This document shows positions 23,368 to 31,959 of a stretch of 49,551 nucleotides of DNA, in pieces. The DNA lies in contig CANKMW010000070.1 of the NCBI GenBank assembly GCA_947483555.1, positions 1 through 49,551 of the forward strand, given 5' to 3'. The notes below the pieces were generated by a model. It made no database searches, was not told where the DNA came from, and saw nothing but the letters and a program-made list of their open reading frames with translations. Both the position numbers and the translations under genes were made by a program. How positions within the stretch are numbered: the stretch's first letter is position 1; every line of letters begins with the position of its first letter. This stretch comes from Myxococcales bacterium. GTDB lineage: Bacteria > Myxococcota_A > Polyangia > Haliangiales > Haliangiaceae.

Positions 23368-24747
23368 ATGCGCCGTCTAACTACATCGCGTTTGGCTCTG
23401 GTCGTGTTCTCGTTCCTGGTCGCGGCTGCGTGTGGCCCCAATGGTGGCGGCGGCGACGATGACGACGATGGTGGTGGCGATGGCGGCCTGACCAACTGCC
23501 AGGGCGAGTGCGGCAACCTCACCGGCACGGTATGGGCCCCGAGTATGGGGCCCGGCATGGTGCCGGCTGGCCAGGAGATCCCGATCTTCGGCGCGCTGGT
23601 CTACGTGACGCTCAACCGTCCCGCGCCCATCCCCACCCAGGTGTACTGCGAGACCTGCATCAGCTCGCCGGGCGGGGTGCTGACCGATCACGACGGCAAG
23701 TTCGACATCGGGCCCATCCGCCCCGGCACCTACTGGCTGATCATCCAGAAGGGCCAGTTCCGGCTCGAGCAGGAGGTCACGGTCACGGTCGGGCCGCGCG
23801 CGCTCGCCGACGCCGACACCGTGCTGCCGTCGGTCATGGACGCGGTCAACGGCAAGACCATCCCGCGCATCGCGATGGTGGTCGGCAGCTACGACTCGCT
23901 CGAGGACATCCTCGGCAAGATGGGGCTCGGCGGCGTCGACGGCACCGGCAGCATGTCGAGCACGATGGGCGAGATCGATGTCTACACCAACGGTGGAACG
24001 GTGCCACCCGACACCACGGCGATGGGCACGTTGACCCAGCTGGTCGGCGACCTCAACCGGCTCAAGCAGTACCACATCGTCTTCATCCCCTGCGCGTCGA
24101 GCGGCAACTCGGCGGCGCTGCAGAACCAGCAGAACCTGCGCAACATCCGCCAGTACGTCGAGGCCGGCGGCAAGCTGTACGTCACCGACTGGTCCGGCGA
24201 GTGGATGGACAACGTGTTCCCGGCGCCGATCACGCTCGGCGACTCCGGCACCGACACGCCAGGCTCGGCCTACAACGCCGCCGCCGACAGCTGGACCACC
24301 AGCCAGTTCGGTGACGCCGACGGCAGCTTCTACAACTCCACCGATGGCGAGGCGCTCAACCCCGACCTCCGCACCTGGCTCGAAGGCCAGCAAGGGCCGC
24401 GCGGCGAGAGCGGCGACGACATCGGGCCCTTCAACCCGATCGACTTCGACGTCTTCGACAACTGGAACTGGATCAGCCAGCTCACGCCGCAGGTGGTCGG
24501 CCAGAACGCCGAGAGCATGGACATCATCGACACCCCGGAGGCGTGGGTGATCGGCTCGGGCTCGAGCGGTGGCGCCGGCAAGAAGCCGTTGACCGTCACC
24601 TTCAACCCGCCCGGCTGCGGTCGGGTCTTGTTCTCGACCTATCACACCACGCCGACCGCCCACCTGGGGCTGATCCCGCAGGAGCGGGTGCTGCTGTACC
24701 TGATCATGGAGATCGGCGTCTGCAACACGAACCCGCCGATCGGCTGA
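23368..24747 (+). CDS. Large lipoprotein with carboxypeptidase-regulatory-like domain
   Basis: 459 aa. The signal peptide ends in LVAAAC (lipobox Cys22), then an acidic Gly/Asp spacer (GGGGDDDDDGGGDGG) and a Cys-containing segment (NCQGECGN). Residues about 60-150 resemble a beta-sandwich carboxypeptidase-regulatory domain (GALVYVTLNRPAP, GKFDIGPIRPGTYWLIIQKG). The rest resembles a ThuA/GATase-like alpha-beta domain (YHIVFIPCASSGNS, YVEAGGKLYVTDWSGEW, VLFSTYHTTPTAHLG). Probably exported to the outer membrane; function unknown. Confidence 0.85.
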   Translation: MRRLTTSRLALVVFSFLVAAACGPNGGGGDDDDDGGGDGGLTNCQGECGNLTGTVWAPSMGPGMVPAGQEIPIFGALVYVTLNRPAPIPTQVYCETCISSPGGVLTDHDGKFDIGPIRPGTYWLIIQKGQFRLEQEVTVTVGPRALADADTVLPSVMDAVNGKTIPRIAMVVGSYDSLEDILGKMGLGGVDGTGSMSSTMGEIDVYTNGGTVPPDTTAMGTLTQLVGDLNRLKQYHIVFIPCASSGNSAALQNQQNLRNIRQYVEAGGKLYVTDWSGEWMDNVFPAPITLGDSGTDTPGSAYNAAADSWTTSQFGDADGSFYNSTDGEALNPDLRTWLEGQQGPRGESGDDIGPFNPIDFDVFDNWNWISQLTPQVVGQNAESMDIIDTPEAWVIGSGSSGGAGKKPLTVTFNPPGCGRVLFSTYHTTPTAHLGLIPQERVLLYLIMEIGVCNTNPPIG

Positions 24748-24774
24748 GCGACGGCGGCGCGGGCCGTGTCGCTC
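24746..24774. terminator. Hairpin between convergent genes
   Basis: GAGCGACGGC pairs with GCCGTGTCGCTC (10 paired bases with a 2-nt bulge) just after the lipoprotein stop and before the stop of the convergent phosphatase gene. There is no T-tract. Confidence 0.45.
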
Positions 24775-24777
24775 GGG

Positions 24778-25917
24778 TCACGCCCGCTCGAGAGCGCACA
24801 CCACCAGCGTGACGTCGTCCTCGGGTGCGGCGTGGTCGGCGAACGCGGCCAGGTTGGCCAGGATCGCATCGCGGACCGCGGCCACGCCGGCGTCACCGGC
24901 GGCCAGATGGTGGGCCTGGATCGCGTGCTGCAAGCGGCGGGCGCCGTAGGTGCGACCGTTCTTGTTCTGGCGCTCGGTCACTCCGTCGGTGAACAGGATC
25001 ACGAGGTCCCCAGGTGACAGGCTGCTGCTGCCGCTGCGGATCTTGCCGACCGCATTCAGATCGGAATCCTGGTCGTGGAAGTCCTCGGCCAGTGCGTCGC
25101 CGGTGAGGGTGCCGCACTCGACCACGGCGCCGGTGGCGTCGGTGTTGACCACCAGCGGAAACGTGTGCGACGCGTTGGCGAACTCGACCAGGCGTTTGCT
25201 GGGGTCGAACAGGGCGGCGAAGCAGGTCATCGCGACCTGGTCGGCGCCGGGGATGCGAACCGCAGCGTCGATCGCCTTGAGCACCGAGGCCGGGCTCAGG
25301 CGGTCCTCGCCGACGTGCGACAGCGCCTCGACCGCCCCATGGGCGGCACAGCCGATCATCGCCGAGTACACGCCGTGGCCGGTGGCGTCGCCGACCACCA
25401 CCAGGGTCCGGCCCCCTGACAGCTTGCGGTAGGTCCACCAGTCGCCGCCGGTATCGGCGGCCGGCATGCACGCCCCGGCGATCCGCAACGCTCCGTGGCT
25501 CGCGACGCTCGTCAGCGGCAGGATCGACCGGTACATCCGGCGGACGCGATCCAGGTCGCGCTCGGTCGCCACGATCCGGACCCGCGCATCGGTCATCTGC
25601 TTCAGGTGCGCCGCGACCTTGTCGAGACTCTCGAGCGCCGGCGCCGCTGCCGGGACGTCGTACGAGATCGCCTCGCCGCGAGTCACCCGCTCCGCCTGGA
25701 CGATGACATGAGCCAAGGCCTGGGTCTGGCTTCGTCCGCTGGCCACCGCGCGGGCCACGGCCAGCGCGCCCAGCGCGATCGCCGCCACCACCGCCCCGGC
25801 GGCGATCGGCGCGCGGTCGGGCATCGCGACCATCACCACCGCGCCCACGAAGGCCACCACCCCAGCGAGCACGGCGGGCCCCAGCCAGGGACGAAGCGGC
25901 ATGCCTCCACTCTCCAC
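24778..25917 (-). CDS. SpoIIE-type PP2C serine phosphatase
   Basis: 379 aa. Two N-terminal membrane helices (about 11-60), a HAMP-like/coiled linker (about 65-130), then a SpoIIE domain with metal-binding motifs DTGGDWW, VVVGDATGHGVYSAM, LFTDGVTER and PEDDVTLVV. Such RsbU/SpoIIE phosphatases dephosphorylate anti-sigma-factor antagonists, but no antagonist or anti-sigma kinase gene is nearby. GTG at 25917 and ATG at 25902 are both possible; the latter has GGAGG too close to it. Confidence 0.9.
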   Translation of the reverse strand: MESGGMPLRPWLGPAVLAGVVAFVGAVVMVAMPDRAPIAAGAVVAAIALGALAVARAVASGRSQTQALAHVIVQAERVTRGEAISYDVPAAAPALESLDKVAAHLKQMTDARVRIVATERDLDRVRRMYRSILPLTSVASHGALRIAGACMPAADTGGDWWTYRKLSGGRTLVVVGDATGHGVYSAMIGCAAHGAVEALSHVGEDRLSPASVLKAIDAAVRIPGADQVAMTCFAALFDPSKRLVEFANASHTFPLVVNTDATGAVVECGTLTGDALAEDFHDQDSDLNAVGKIRSGSSSLSPGDLVILFTDGVTERQNKNGRTYGARRLQHAIQAHHLAAGDAGVAAVRDAILANLAAFADHAAPEDDVTLVVCALERA

Positions 25918-26064
25918 TGGTCGGACGGAAAATGCGACCTCAGGAGGGATGGTGCTGCTCCTCGCCGCCGGCGACCCCCCGCCTCGGGTCCGGTGCGCGT
26001 ACCCTGAGGCTCCGGTGCGCCGCGCGCGCCGCCCCGGCCCGGGCCGGTAACCGGGTCGCCGATC

Positions 26065-26586
26065 TCAGTACGCCAGCTCGTAGTGCTCGAGCTTCATGAT
26101 CTCGGCGCTGTCGACGCGGCCCAGGTTGCACGAGAACACCGCGGCCAGCTCGCCGGAGATCGCGGCGATGGTGTCGGCCCAGGTCAGCGTGGCGGTGCCG
26201 GTCGACCACGCCACGTTCGCGGTGGTGCAGCCGCCGACCGTGGCGCACGAGTAGCGCGTGCCCAGGCCGGTGATGACGGCGTCATCCTGCACGTAGGGCG
26301 TGCAGGCCACGTCGTCGACGCTGCTGGTATCGTAGACCGTCACCCGTGCGCTGGTCGGGTTGATCGTGCCGGTGTCGATGGTGACCGGGCACATCAGGCT
26401 CTTGCTGACCGCGGTGTCGGCGTGGAGGATGTACATGCCCGAGGCCGCGCCGCGGCTCAGGCCGGTCGTGCCCGAGGTCGACTCGAGGCAGGTGTGGCCG
26501 GCGCGGAATCCTGGATCGGCGGCGGCGGCGAGCGGGGCCGCGAAGGCGACGGCGGTGACGAGGGCGAAGAAGGCGAGACGGTTCAT
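26065..26586 (-). CDS. Exported protein of unknown function
   Basis: 173 aa. A signal peptide (MNRLAFFALVTAVAFAAPLAAAA, cleavage near residue 23) precedes a Thr/Ser-rich, beta-predicted domain with six cysteines (HTCLES, LMCPVT, VACTPY, YSCATVGGCTT, FSCNLG). No family recognised. AAAGGAA upstream gives a clear ribosome site. It lies 12 nt after the gene at 26599-27231, so the two form an operon. The 147 bp after it (25918-26064) shows no gene or clear hairpin. Confidence 0.75.
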   Translation of the reverse strand: MNRLAFFALVTAVAFAAPLAAAADPGFRAGHTCLESTSGTTGLSRGAASGMYILHADTAVSKSLMCPVTIDTGTINPTSARVTVYDTSSVDDVACTPYVQDDAVITGLGTRYSCATVGGCTTANVAWSTGTATLTWADTIAAISGELAAVFSCNLGRVDSAEIMKLEHYELAY

Positions 26587-26598
26587 GACGAGTTCCTT

Positions 26599-27231
26599 TC
26601 AGGCAGGGTTGAAGAACACCCACAGCGCGGATTGCGCGCCGTCCTCGGCGAGCAGCGGGCGGGTGAACAGCGTGGGTACCGGCCATTCGAGCTGGCCGTC
26701 GTTCTGCAAGCGTTCGAGCAGGGGCTCGATGGCCGCGCCCGGGGTCGCGACCTCGACGACGCAGGCGACCTGGAAGCACTCCGACGCCCGGACGCTCAGC
26801 TGACCGCCGGACTGGGTCGACGCCGCGTCGACCCGGGCCAGGAGCGCGGCGCGGGTCGCGGCGCAGACCGGCTCGGCACACGCGCCGCTGGCGCTGATCG
26901 CGGCGCGGATCGACGCCACCTTCTGCTCGCGGGTGCCGCCGGGGCGCCCGATCAGTCCGAGCACGCGCCGCGCACCCTCGGGATCGCGGCCCAACGCGCC
27001 AGCATCCGCGGCCGGTGCCGGCGCGCCGAGCTCGGGGGCCGGCGTGGGCGCGGCGATCGCGGATGACGACCAGGCCGCGGCCGGTGGCGGCGACGGCGAT
27101 GACGAGCGATCGACCCGGCCGACGGTGTCGTGGGGCGGCGGCAACGGCGACTCGGCGGAGACGCCGCGCAGCACGACGAACGCGAGCGTGGCGGCAGCGC
27201 CGCCCAGCACGATGGCAACGGTTCGACTCAT
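26599..27231 (-). CDS. Exported/anchored protein of unknown function
   Basis: 210 aa from the ATG at 27231 (GAGGAAC upstream). An N-terminal hydrophobic signal or anchor (VAIVLGGAAATLAFVVLRGV), a Pro/Ser/Ala-rich linker (about 25-70), then a helical domain with cysteines (GACAEPVCAAT, SECFQVACVVEV) and the end FTRPLLAEDGAQSALWVFFN. The second half looks like a small alpha-beta fold for which I have no family. The open frame continues upstream, but without a start that fits. Confidence 0.7.
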   Translation of the reverse strand: MSRTVAIVLGGAAATLAFVVLRGVSAESPLPPPHDTVGRVDRSSSPSPPPAAAWSSSAIAAPTPAPELGAPAPAADAGALGRDPEGARRVLGLIGRPGGTREQKVASIRAAISASGACAEPVCAATRAALLARVDAASTQSGGQLSVRASECFQVACVVEVATPGAAIEPLLERLQNDGQLEWPVPTLFTRPLLAEDGAQSALWVFFNPA

Positions 27232-27388
27232 GGCAGTTCCTCGGGGTGAGCGGTGCGGTTCCGCAGAGCAACCTTCGGACCACGTGCGGACGTGCACTGG
27301 CGCGCTGGGATCGGCGCCGGTGCGGCGGGACGGCCGGCGGCTGGCCAGTTCGCCTACGCAGTACGCCTGATCAGCGTCGTGATCGGAG

Positions 27389-27394
27389 TAACGT
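27389..27394 (+). promoter_or_regulatory. -10 candidate (TAACGT), leaderless GTG gene
   Basis: TAACGT ends 6 nt before the GTG at 27401. It would drive the whole ABC importer operon. Confidence 0.45.
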
Positions 27395-27400
27395 CGCGGC

Positions 27401-28426
27401 GTGGGCAGCGCGCGCTTGTTCGGTGGGCTGGTCGCGCTCAACGTCGCGCTGGTCGTGATCGGGCACGCGATCGCCCCCGCGACCCGGGCGGCGCCGGCGC
27501 CCGACGCGGTGACCATCGGGCTGGTGTTCGACGTCGGCGGCCGCGACGACAAGTCGTTCAACGACGCCGCCTGGCGCGGGCTCGAGTGGGCCAGACGTGA
27601 TTTCGGCGTCGAGCTGCTGGTGATCGAACCCTCGGACGGCGCCGATCGCGAGGCGGCCCTGCGTCAGCTCGCGGCGCGCGGCGTCGACCTGGTCATCGGG
27701 GTCGGGTTCATCTTCTCGGCTGACCTCGAGAAGCTGGCCCGCCGGTTCCCCACGGTCGCGTTCGCCGGGGTCGACTTTTCGCCGAGCGAAGGCGTGGCGG
27801 TCCCGGTGAACCTGGCCGGGCTGCGCTTCCGCGAGCACGAGGGTAGCTTCGTGGTCGGCGCGATCGCCGGCCTGACCACCCGGACCAAGGTGGTCGGGTT
27901 CGTCGGCGGCATGAAGATCCCGCTCATCCGCAAGTTCGAGGCCGGCTACATCGCGGGCGTGCGCCACGTGTGTCCCGATTGCCGGGTGAAGTCGGCGTAC
28001 GCCGGCACCGAGCCCAAGGCGTTCGCCGATCCGATGCTGGGCCAGGAGCTGGCCGGCGCGCAGTTCGATGACGGCGCCGACATCATCTATCACGCCTCGG
28101 GCAAGACCGGCGCCGGGGTGCTGGCGGCGGCGGAGGCGCGCCACAAGCTGGCGATCGGCGTCGACTCGGACCAGTTCCACGAGGCGCCGTGCTGCGTGCT
28201 CACCAGCATGATCAAGCGGGTCGACGTGGCGGTCCACCAGGTGGTCGCCGACGTGGTCGCCGGCCGCTTCCGGGGCGGCCTGCGCGAGCTCGGCCTCGCC
28301 GAGGATGGCGTCGGGTTCGTCGCCGACGATCACAACCGGCGGCTGCTGCCGCCCGCCGTGGTGGCGCGGGCCCGAGCGCTGGCTGCCGAGGTGGTCGCCG
28401 GCACGATCGTGGTGCCGTCGCAATGA
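27401..28426 (+). CDS. BMP-family ABC substrate-binding protein (PnrA-like)
   Basis: 341 aa. Signal peptide or anchor of about 30 residues with no lipobox Cys, unlike typical Gram-positive BMP lipoproteins. The mature part has the BMP/PnrA hallmarks: IGLVFDVGGRDDKSFNDAAW, LVIGVGFIFSADLEKLARRF, VGFVGGMKIPLIRKFEAGYI and GVDSDQ near the C-terminus. Family members bind purine nucleosides; one bacterial lineage binds autoinducer-like sugars. First of four overlapping genes, so periplasmic receptor of the importer. The GTG start follows from the leaderless element. Confidence 0.93.
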   Translation: MGSARLFGGLVALNVALVVIGHAIAPATRAAPAPDAVTIGLVFDVGGRDDKSFNDAAWRGLEWARRDFGVELLVIEPSDGADREAALRQLAARGVDLVIGVGFIFSADLEKLARRFPTVAFAGVDFSPSEGVAVPVNLAGLRFREHEGSFVVGAIAGLTTRTKVVGFVGGMKIPLIRKFEAGYIAGVRHVCPDCRVKSAYAGTEPKAFADPMLGQELAGAQFDDGADIIYHASGKTGAGVLAAAEARHKLAIGVDSDQFHEAPCCVLTSMIKRVDVAVHQVVADVVAGRFRGGLRELGLAEDGVGFVADDHNRRLLPPAVVARARALAAEVVAGTIVVPSQ

Positions 28427-29970
28427 GCGCGGCGCTGGTGATGCGCGCGAGCAAGCGCTTCGGCGACCGCGACGCGCTGGTCGACGCCCGCCTCGAGGTG
28501 GCCGCCGGCACCGTCCACGCGGTGGTCGGCGAGAACGGCGCCGGCAAGTCGACGCTGCTCAAGATCGTCTACGGTCTGGTGCGCGCCGACCGTGGCCAGC
28601 TGGCGATCGGGCAGCGCTGCGATCTGGCCCGCCACGGCGTGGCCGCGGCGCAGGCGCTCGGCGTCGGCATGGTGCACCAGCACGGCATGCTGGTGCCGAC
28701 CCTGACCCTGGCCGAGAACGCCGCGCTCGGGCACGAGCCGGTGCGGCGCGGGCTGCTCGACCTGGCGGCGGCGCGCCGGGACCTGGCGCGGGCGGCGGCT
28801 CGGCTCGAACAGTCGCTCGATCCCGACGCCTGCGCCGGCGCGCTGTCGGTGGGCGAGCAGCAGCGCGCCGAGATCGTGATGGTGGTGGCGCGGGCGCAGA
28901 AGCTCCTCATCCTCGACGAGCCGACCGCGCTGCTGGCGCCCGGCGAGGTCGATCGGCTGCTGGCCCTGTTACGCCGCATCGCCGGCGACGGGTGCGCGGT
29001 GGTGCTGGTCAGCCACAAGCTGGACGAGGTCGCGGAGGTGGCCGACGCGATCACGGTGCTGCGCGCCGGTCGCACGGTCGCCGAGCTGGCGCGCGGCGTC
29101 GCGACCCGCGAGGTCGCGCGCGCGATGGTGGGCGGTGAGCCGCCGCCGACCGGGGCGCCGCCGCCGCTGCCGCCGGCCGACGCCGCGGTGGTGCTGATGG
29201 TGCGCGGACTCGCGGTCCACGACCTGAGCGGCGCGGCGACGCTGCGGCCCGGGGCCGGATCGGCCGGCGGTCTGCGTCAGGTCTCGTTCGAGGTGCGAGC
29301 CGGCGAGGTGGTCGGCATCGCCGGCGTCGAGGGCAACGGCCAGCGCGAGCTGGTGCAGGCGGTGGTCGGCCTGGTGCCGGCCGCCGCCGGCCGCATCACG
29401 CTCGGTGGTGTCGACATGACGCACGCGACGGTGGCGGCGCGGCGGGCCGCCGGTCTGGCCCACGTCGCCGAGGATCGGCACCACCACGGGCTGGTGCTCG
29501 ACGCCACGGTGGCCGACAACGTCATGCTGGGGCGTCTCGACGAGGTCGCCCGCGGCCTGACCATCGATCGGACCCGGGTCCGGACGCTGGCCGAGCGCGC
29601 GCTCGCCGATCTCGATGTCCGGCCCGCCGATCCGTCGCTGGCGGCGCGGGCGCTGTCGGGCGGCAATCAGCAGAAGCTGGTGGTCGCGCGCGAGCTCGGT
29701 CGCGCCGCGGTGCGCGCCGTGGTCGCGGCCCAGCCGACCCGCGGCGTCGACCTGGCCGCGCAGGCCCGCATCCACGACCGCCTGCGCGCCGCCGCCGCCG
29801 CCGGCGCCGCGGTGCTGGTGATCTCGGCCGATCTGGACGAGCTGTTCGCGCTCTGCCATCGCGTCGCCGTGCTCCATCGCGGCGCGATCGCCGGCGAGCT
29901 GGCCGGTGACGCGCTGCGCGCCGCCGATGCGCGCGCCACCCTGGGCGCGTGGATGGTGGGGGCGGCGTGA
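28423..29970 (+). CDS. ABC transporter, duplicated ATPase (nucleoside/BMP type)
   Basis: 515 aa with two ATPase domains. First domain: Walker A GENGAGKST (about 34-42), Q-loop VHQHGMLVPTLT, signature LSVGEQQRAEIVM, Walker B LLILDEPTALL. The second has the degenerate P-loop typical of this class (AGVEGNGQRELV), signature LSGGNQQKLVVARELG and Walker-B-like VVAAQPTRGVD. This is the RbsA/MglA/NupA-like architecture, powering both permeases downstream. ATG overlaps the binding-protein stop (ATGA, 28423-28426); its own stop overlaps the next start (GTGA). Confidence 0.94.
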   Translation: MSAALVMRASKRFGDRDALVDARLEVAAGTVHAVVGENGAGKSTLLKIVYGLVRADRGQLAIGQRCDLARHGVAAAQALGVGMVHQHGMLVPTLTLAENAALGHEPVRRGLLDLAAARRDLARAAARLEQSLDPDACAGALSVGEQQRAEIVMVVARAQKLLILDEPTALLAPGEVDRLLALLRRIAGDGCAVVLVSHKLDEVAEVADAITVLRAGRTVAELARGVATREVARAMVGGEPPPTGAPPPLPPADAAVVLMVRGLAVHDLSGAATLRPGAGSAGGLRQVSFEVRAGEVVGIAGVEGNGQRELVQAVVGLVPAAAGRITLGGVDMTHATVAARRAAGLAHVAEDRHHHGLVLDATVADNVMLGRLDEVARGLTIDRTRVRTLAERALADLDVRPADPSLAARALSGGNQQKLVVARELGRAAVRAVVAAQPTRGVDLAAQARIHDRLRAAAAAGAAVLVISADLDELFALCHRVAVLHRGAIAGELAGDALRAADARATLGAWMVGAA

Positions 29971-31019
29971 CGCCATCGGGTGTCGATCGGGGCGGCGACG
30001 GCGCGCGATTCGCCGAGCTGCGCGCCGCCGCGGTGGCGTTGCTCGCGGCGATGGCGGCTGGCAGCCTGCTCATCATCCTCGCCGGCGCGTCGCCGCTGGA
30101 GGTGTGGCGAACCCTGGTGGCGCGCACCTTCGGTGATGCCTACGGCGCCGGACAGGTCGTGTTCCGCGCCACGCCGCTGGTGCTCACCGGCCTGGCCGTC
30201 GCGGTGCCGCTGCGCGCCGGCCTGTTCAACATCGGCGCCGAGGGCCAGATGATCGCCGCCGCGATGTGCTGCGCCGTGGTCGGGGCCGCGTTGCCGGCGG
30301 CGACGCCGGCGCTGCTCGCGCTGCCGGTGGCGATGGCGGCGGCGGCGGTGGCCGGCGGGGCGGTGGGCGCCGCCACCGGTGCGCTGCGTGCCTATCGTGG
30401 CGCCCACGAGGTCATCGTCGCGATCCTGCTCAACGCGATCATCGCCGGGGTCGCGCTGTGGCTCGGCAACCAATGGCTGTTCGTCGGCGAGGCCACCCGC
30501 ACCGCCAGCGTGGTCGAGGGCGCCCGCTTCGCCGAGCTGGGCATCACCGGATCGAGCGCCAGCTCCAGCGTGGTGGTCGCGCTGGTCGCCGCCGCGGCGG
30601 TCGGGTGGCTGCAGACCCGATCGACGATCGGTTTCCGGTGGCGCATGATCGGCGGCGGACCGGACGCCGCGCTCGCCGCCGGGATCTCCGTGGCCCGCGA
30701 TCGAGTCAGCGCGATGGCCGCCGCCGGCGCGCTGGCCGGACTCGCCGGCGCGCACTTCGTGCTCGGCCACAAGCACGCCTTCGAGGAGGGGCTCGGCCGC
30801 GGCGTCGGCTTCCTCGGCGTCGCGGTGGCGCTGCTGGCCCAGGGGCGCGCCGCCGCCATCGTGGTGTCGGCGGTGCTGTTCGCCGCGCTGTCGCAGGGCG
30901 GGCTCGGGGTCGCCGAGCTGGTCCCCAAGGAGCTGGTCGACGTGCTGCAGGCCGTGGTGGTGCTGGTCGCGGCGGCGACGCTGGGCCGGACCACCTCGGT
31001 CGGCGGAGGCGCGCGATGA
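29967..31019 (+). CDS. ABC transporter permease 1 (BMP/nucleoside type)
   Basis: 350 aa from the GTG at 29967, which overlaps the ATPase stop. Eight to ten hydrophobic segments; the family core is FRATPLVLTGLAVAVPLRAG, LFNIGAEGQM and AYRGAHEVIVAILLNAIIAG. BPD_transp_2 family, as in NupB/YufP. It forms the membrane channel with the next gene. Confidence 0.93.
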   Translation: MTPSGVDRGGDGARFAELRAAAVALLAAMAAGSLLIILAGASPLEVWRTLVARTFGDAYGAGQVVFRATPLVLTGLAVAVPLRAGLFNIGAEGQMIAAAMCCAVVGAALPAATPALLALPVAMAAAAVAGGAVGAATGALRAYRGAHEVIVAILLNAIIAGVALWLGNQWLFVGEATRTASVVEGARFAELGITGSSASSSVVVALVAAAAVGWLQTRSTIGFRWRMIGGGPDAALAAGISVARDRVSAMAAAGALAGLAGAHFVLGHKHAFEEGLGRGVGFLGVAVALLAQGRAAAIVVSAVLFAALSQGGLGVAELVPKELVDVLQAVVVLVAAATLGRTTSVGGGAR

Positions 31020-31915
31020 TGGACGCCGTCGCCGCGGTCGTCGCCTTCGTCGCCGCGCTCGCGACCGTCACCTTCGTCGAGATGGTGGTGCGCATCACGG
31101 TGCCGTACCTGCTGGCCGCCCTCGGCGGCGCCATCACCGAGCGCGCCGGCCTGGTCGACCTCGCGCTCGAGGCCAAGCTGCTGTTCGGCGCCTTCACGGC
31201 GGCCGCGATCGCCCACGACACGGGCTCGATCGCGCTCGCCATCGCCGGCGCCGCGGTCGCCGGCGCCGCGGTCGGTGCGGTGCAGGCGTTGTGGGCGATC
31301 CGGCTGGGCGCCGATCAGATCGTCACCGGCGTGGCGCTCAATCTCGCCGCCTACGGCCTCACCCGCTATCTCCTGCAGGTGATGTACGGGCAGGGCTCCA
31401 ACTCGCCGCGCATCGACGGCATCGGCGCCAAGGTGTGGTCGAGCCCGCTCACCTGGCTGGCGCTCGTGCTCACCGCCGTCGCCATCGTGATGATCGCGCG
31501 TACGCGCCTGGGCCTGCGCGTGCGCGCCGTCGGCGAGCGTCCCGACGCCACCGCCGCGGCCGGGGTCTCGGTCGCCGGCACGCGGCTGGCGGCGGTGCTG
31601 GTGGGCAGCGCCATCGCCGGGGTCGGCGGTGCCCAGCTGTCGCTGGTCGTCAACGGCTTCGTCGCCGAGATGTCGAGCGGCCGCGGCTACGTCGCGCTCG
31701 CCGCGGTCATCATGGGTGGCTGGCGTCCGGCGTGGGTCGCGCTGGTGTGCCTCGGCTTCGGCGCCGCCGAGGCGGTGCAGGTGCGCATGCAGAGCGCGGG
31801 CACCGGCCTGCCACCGGAGCTGGTACGGCTGTTGCCCTACCTGCTCGCGCTCGTGCTGCTCGCCACGCTGCGTGGTCGTGGCCGCGCGCCGGCGGCGCTG
31901 GGCCGGGGGGCGTGA
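31016..31915 (+). CDS. ABC transporter permease 2 (BMP/nucleoside type)
   Basis: 299 aa. ATG at 31016 overlaps the previous stop (ATGA; a second ATG follows at 31019). BPD_transp_2 core: PYLLAALGGAITERAGLVDL, QALWAIRLGADQIVTGVALN and GRGYVALAAVIMGGWRPAW. Pairs with permease 1, like NupC/YufQ. It is the last gene of the importer operon; 44 nt follow before the next gene with its own -10 element. Confidence 0.93.
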   Translation: MMDAVAAVVAFVAALATVTFVEMVVRITVPYLLAALGGAITERAGLVDLALEAKLLFGAFTAAAIAHDTGSIALAIAGAAVAGAAVGAVQALWAIRLGADQIVTGVALNLAAYGLTRYLLQVMYGQGSNSPRIDGIGAKVWSSPLTWLALVLTAVAIVMIARTRLGLRVRAVGERPDATAAAGVSVAGTRLAAVLVGSAIAGVGGAQLSLVVNGFVAEMSSGRGYVALAAVIMGGWRPAWVALVCLGFGAAEAVQVRMQSAGTGLPPELVRLLPYLLALVLLATLRGRGRAPAALGRGA

Positions 31916-31945
31916 TTCCGCTTCGGGCCACCCGCTGGGCCGTAG

Positions 31946-31951
31946 TAGGCT
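31946..31951 (+). promoter_or_regulatory. -10 candidate (TAGGCT), leaderless
   Basis: TAGGCT ends 8 nt before the ATG at 31960. It separates the lipoprotein gene from the ABC operon. Confidence 0.35.
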
Positions 31952-31959
31952 GGGGGCAG

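Noticed and set aside
23377..24663. 428-codon antisense frame over the large lipoprotein
   Set aside because: Typical long antisense frame of G+C-rich DNA; no motifs, while the sense frame has signal peptide, lipobox and domain patterns.
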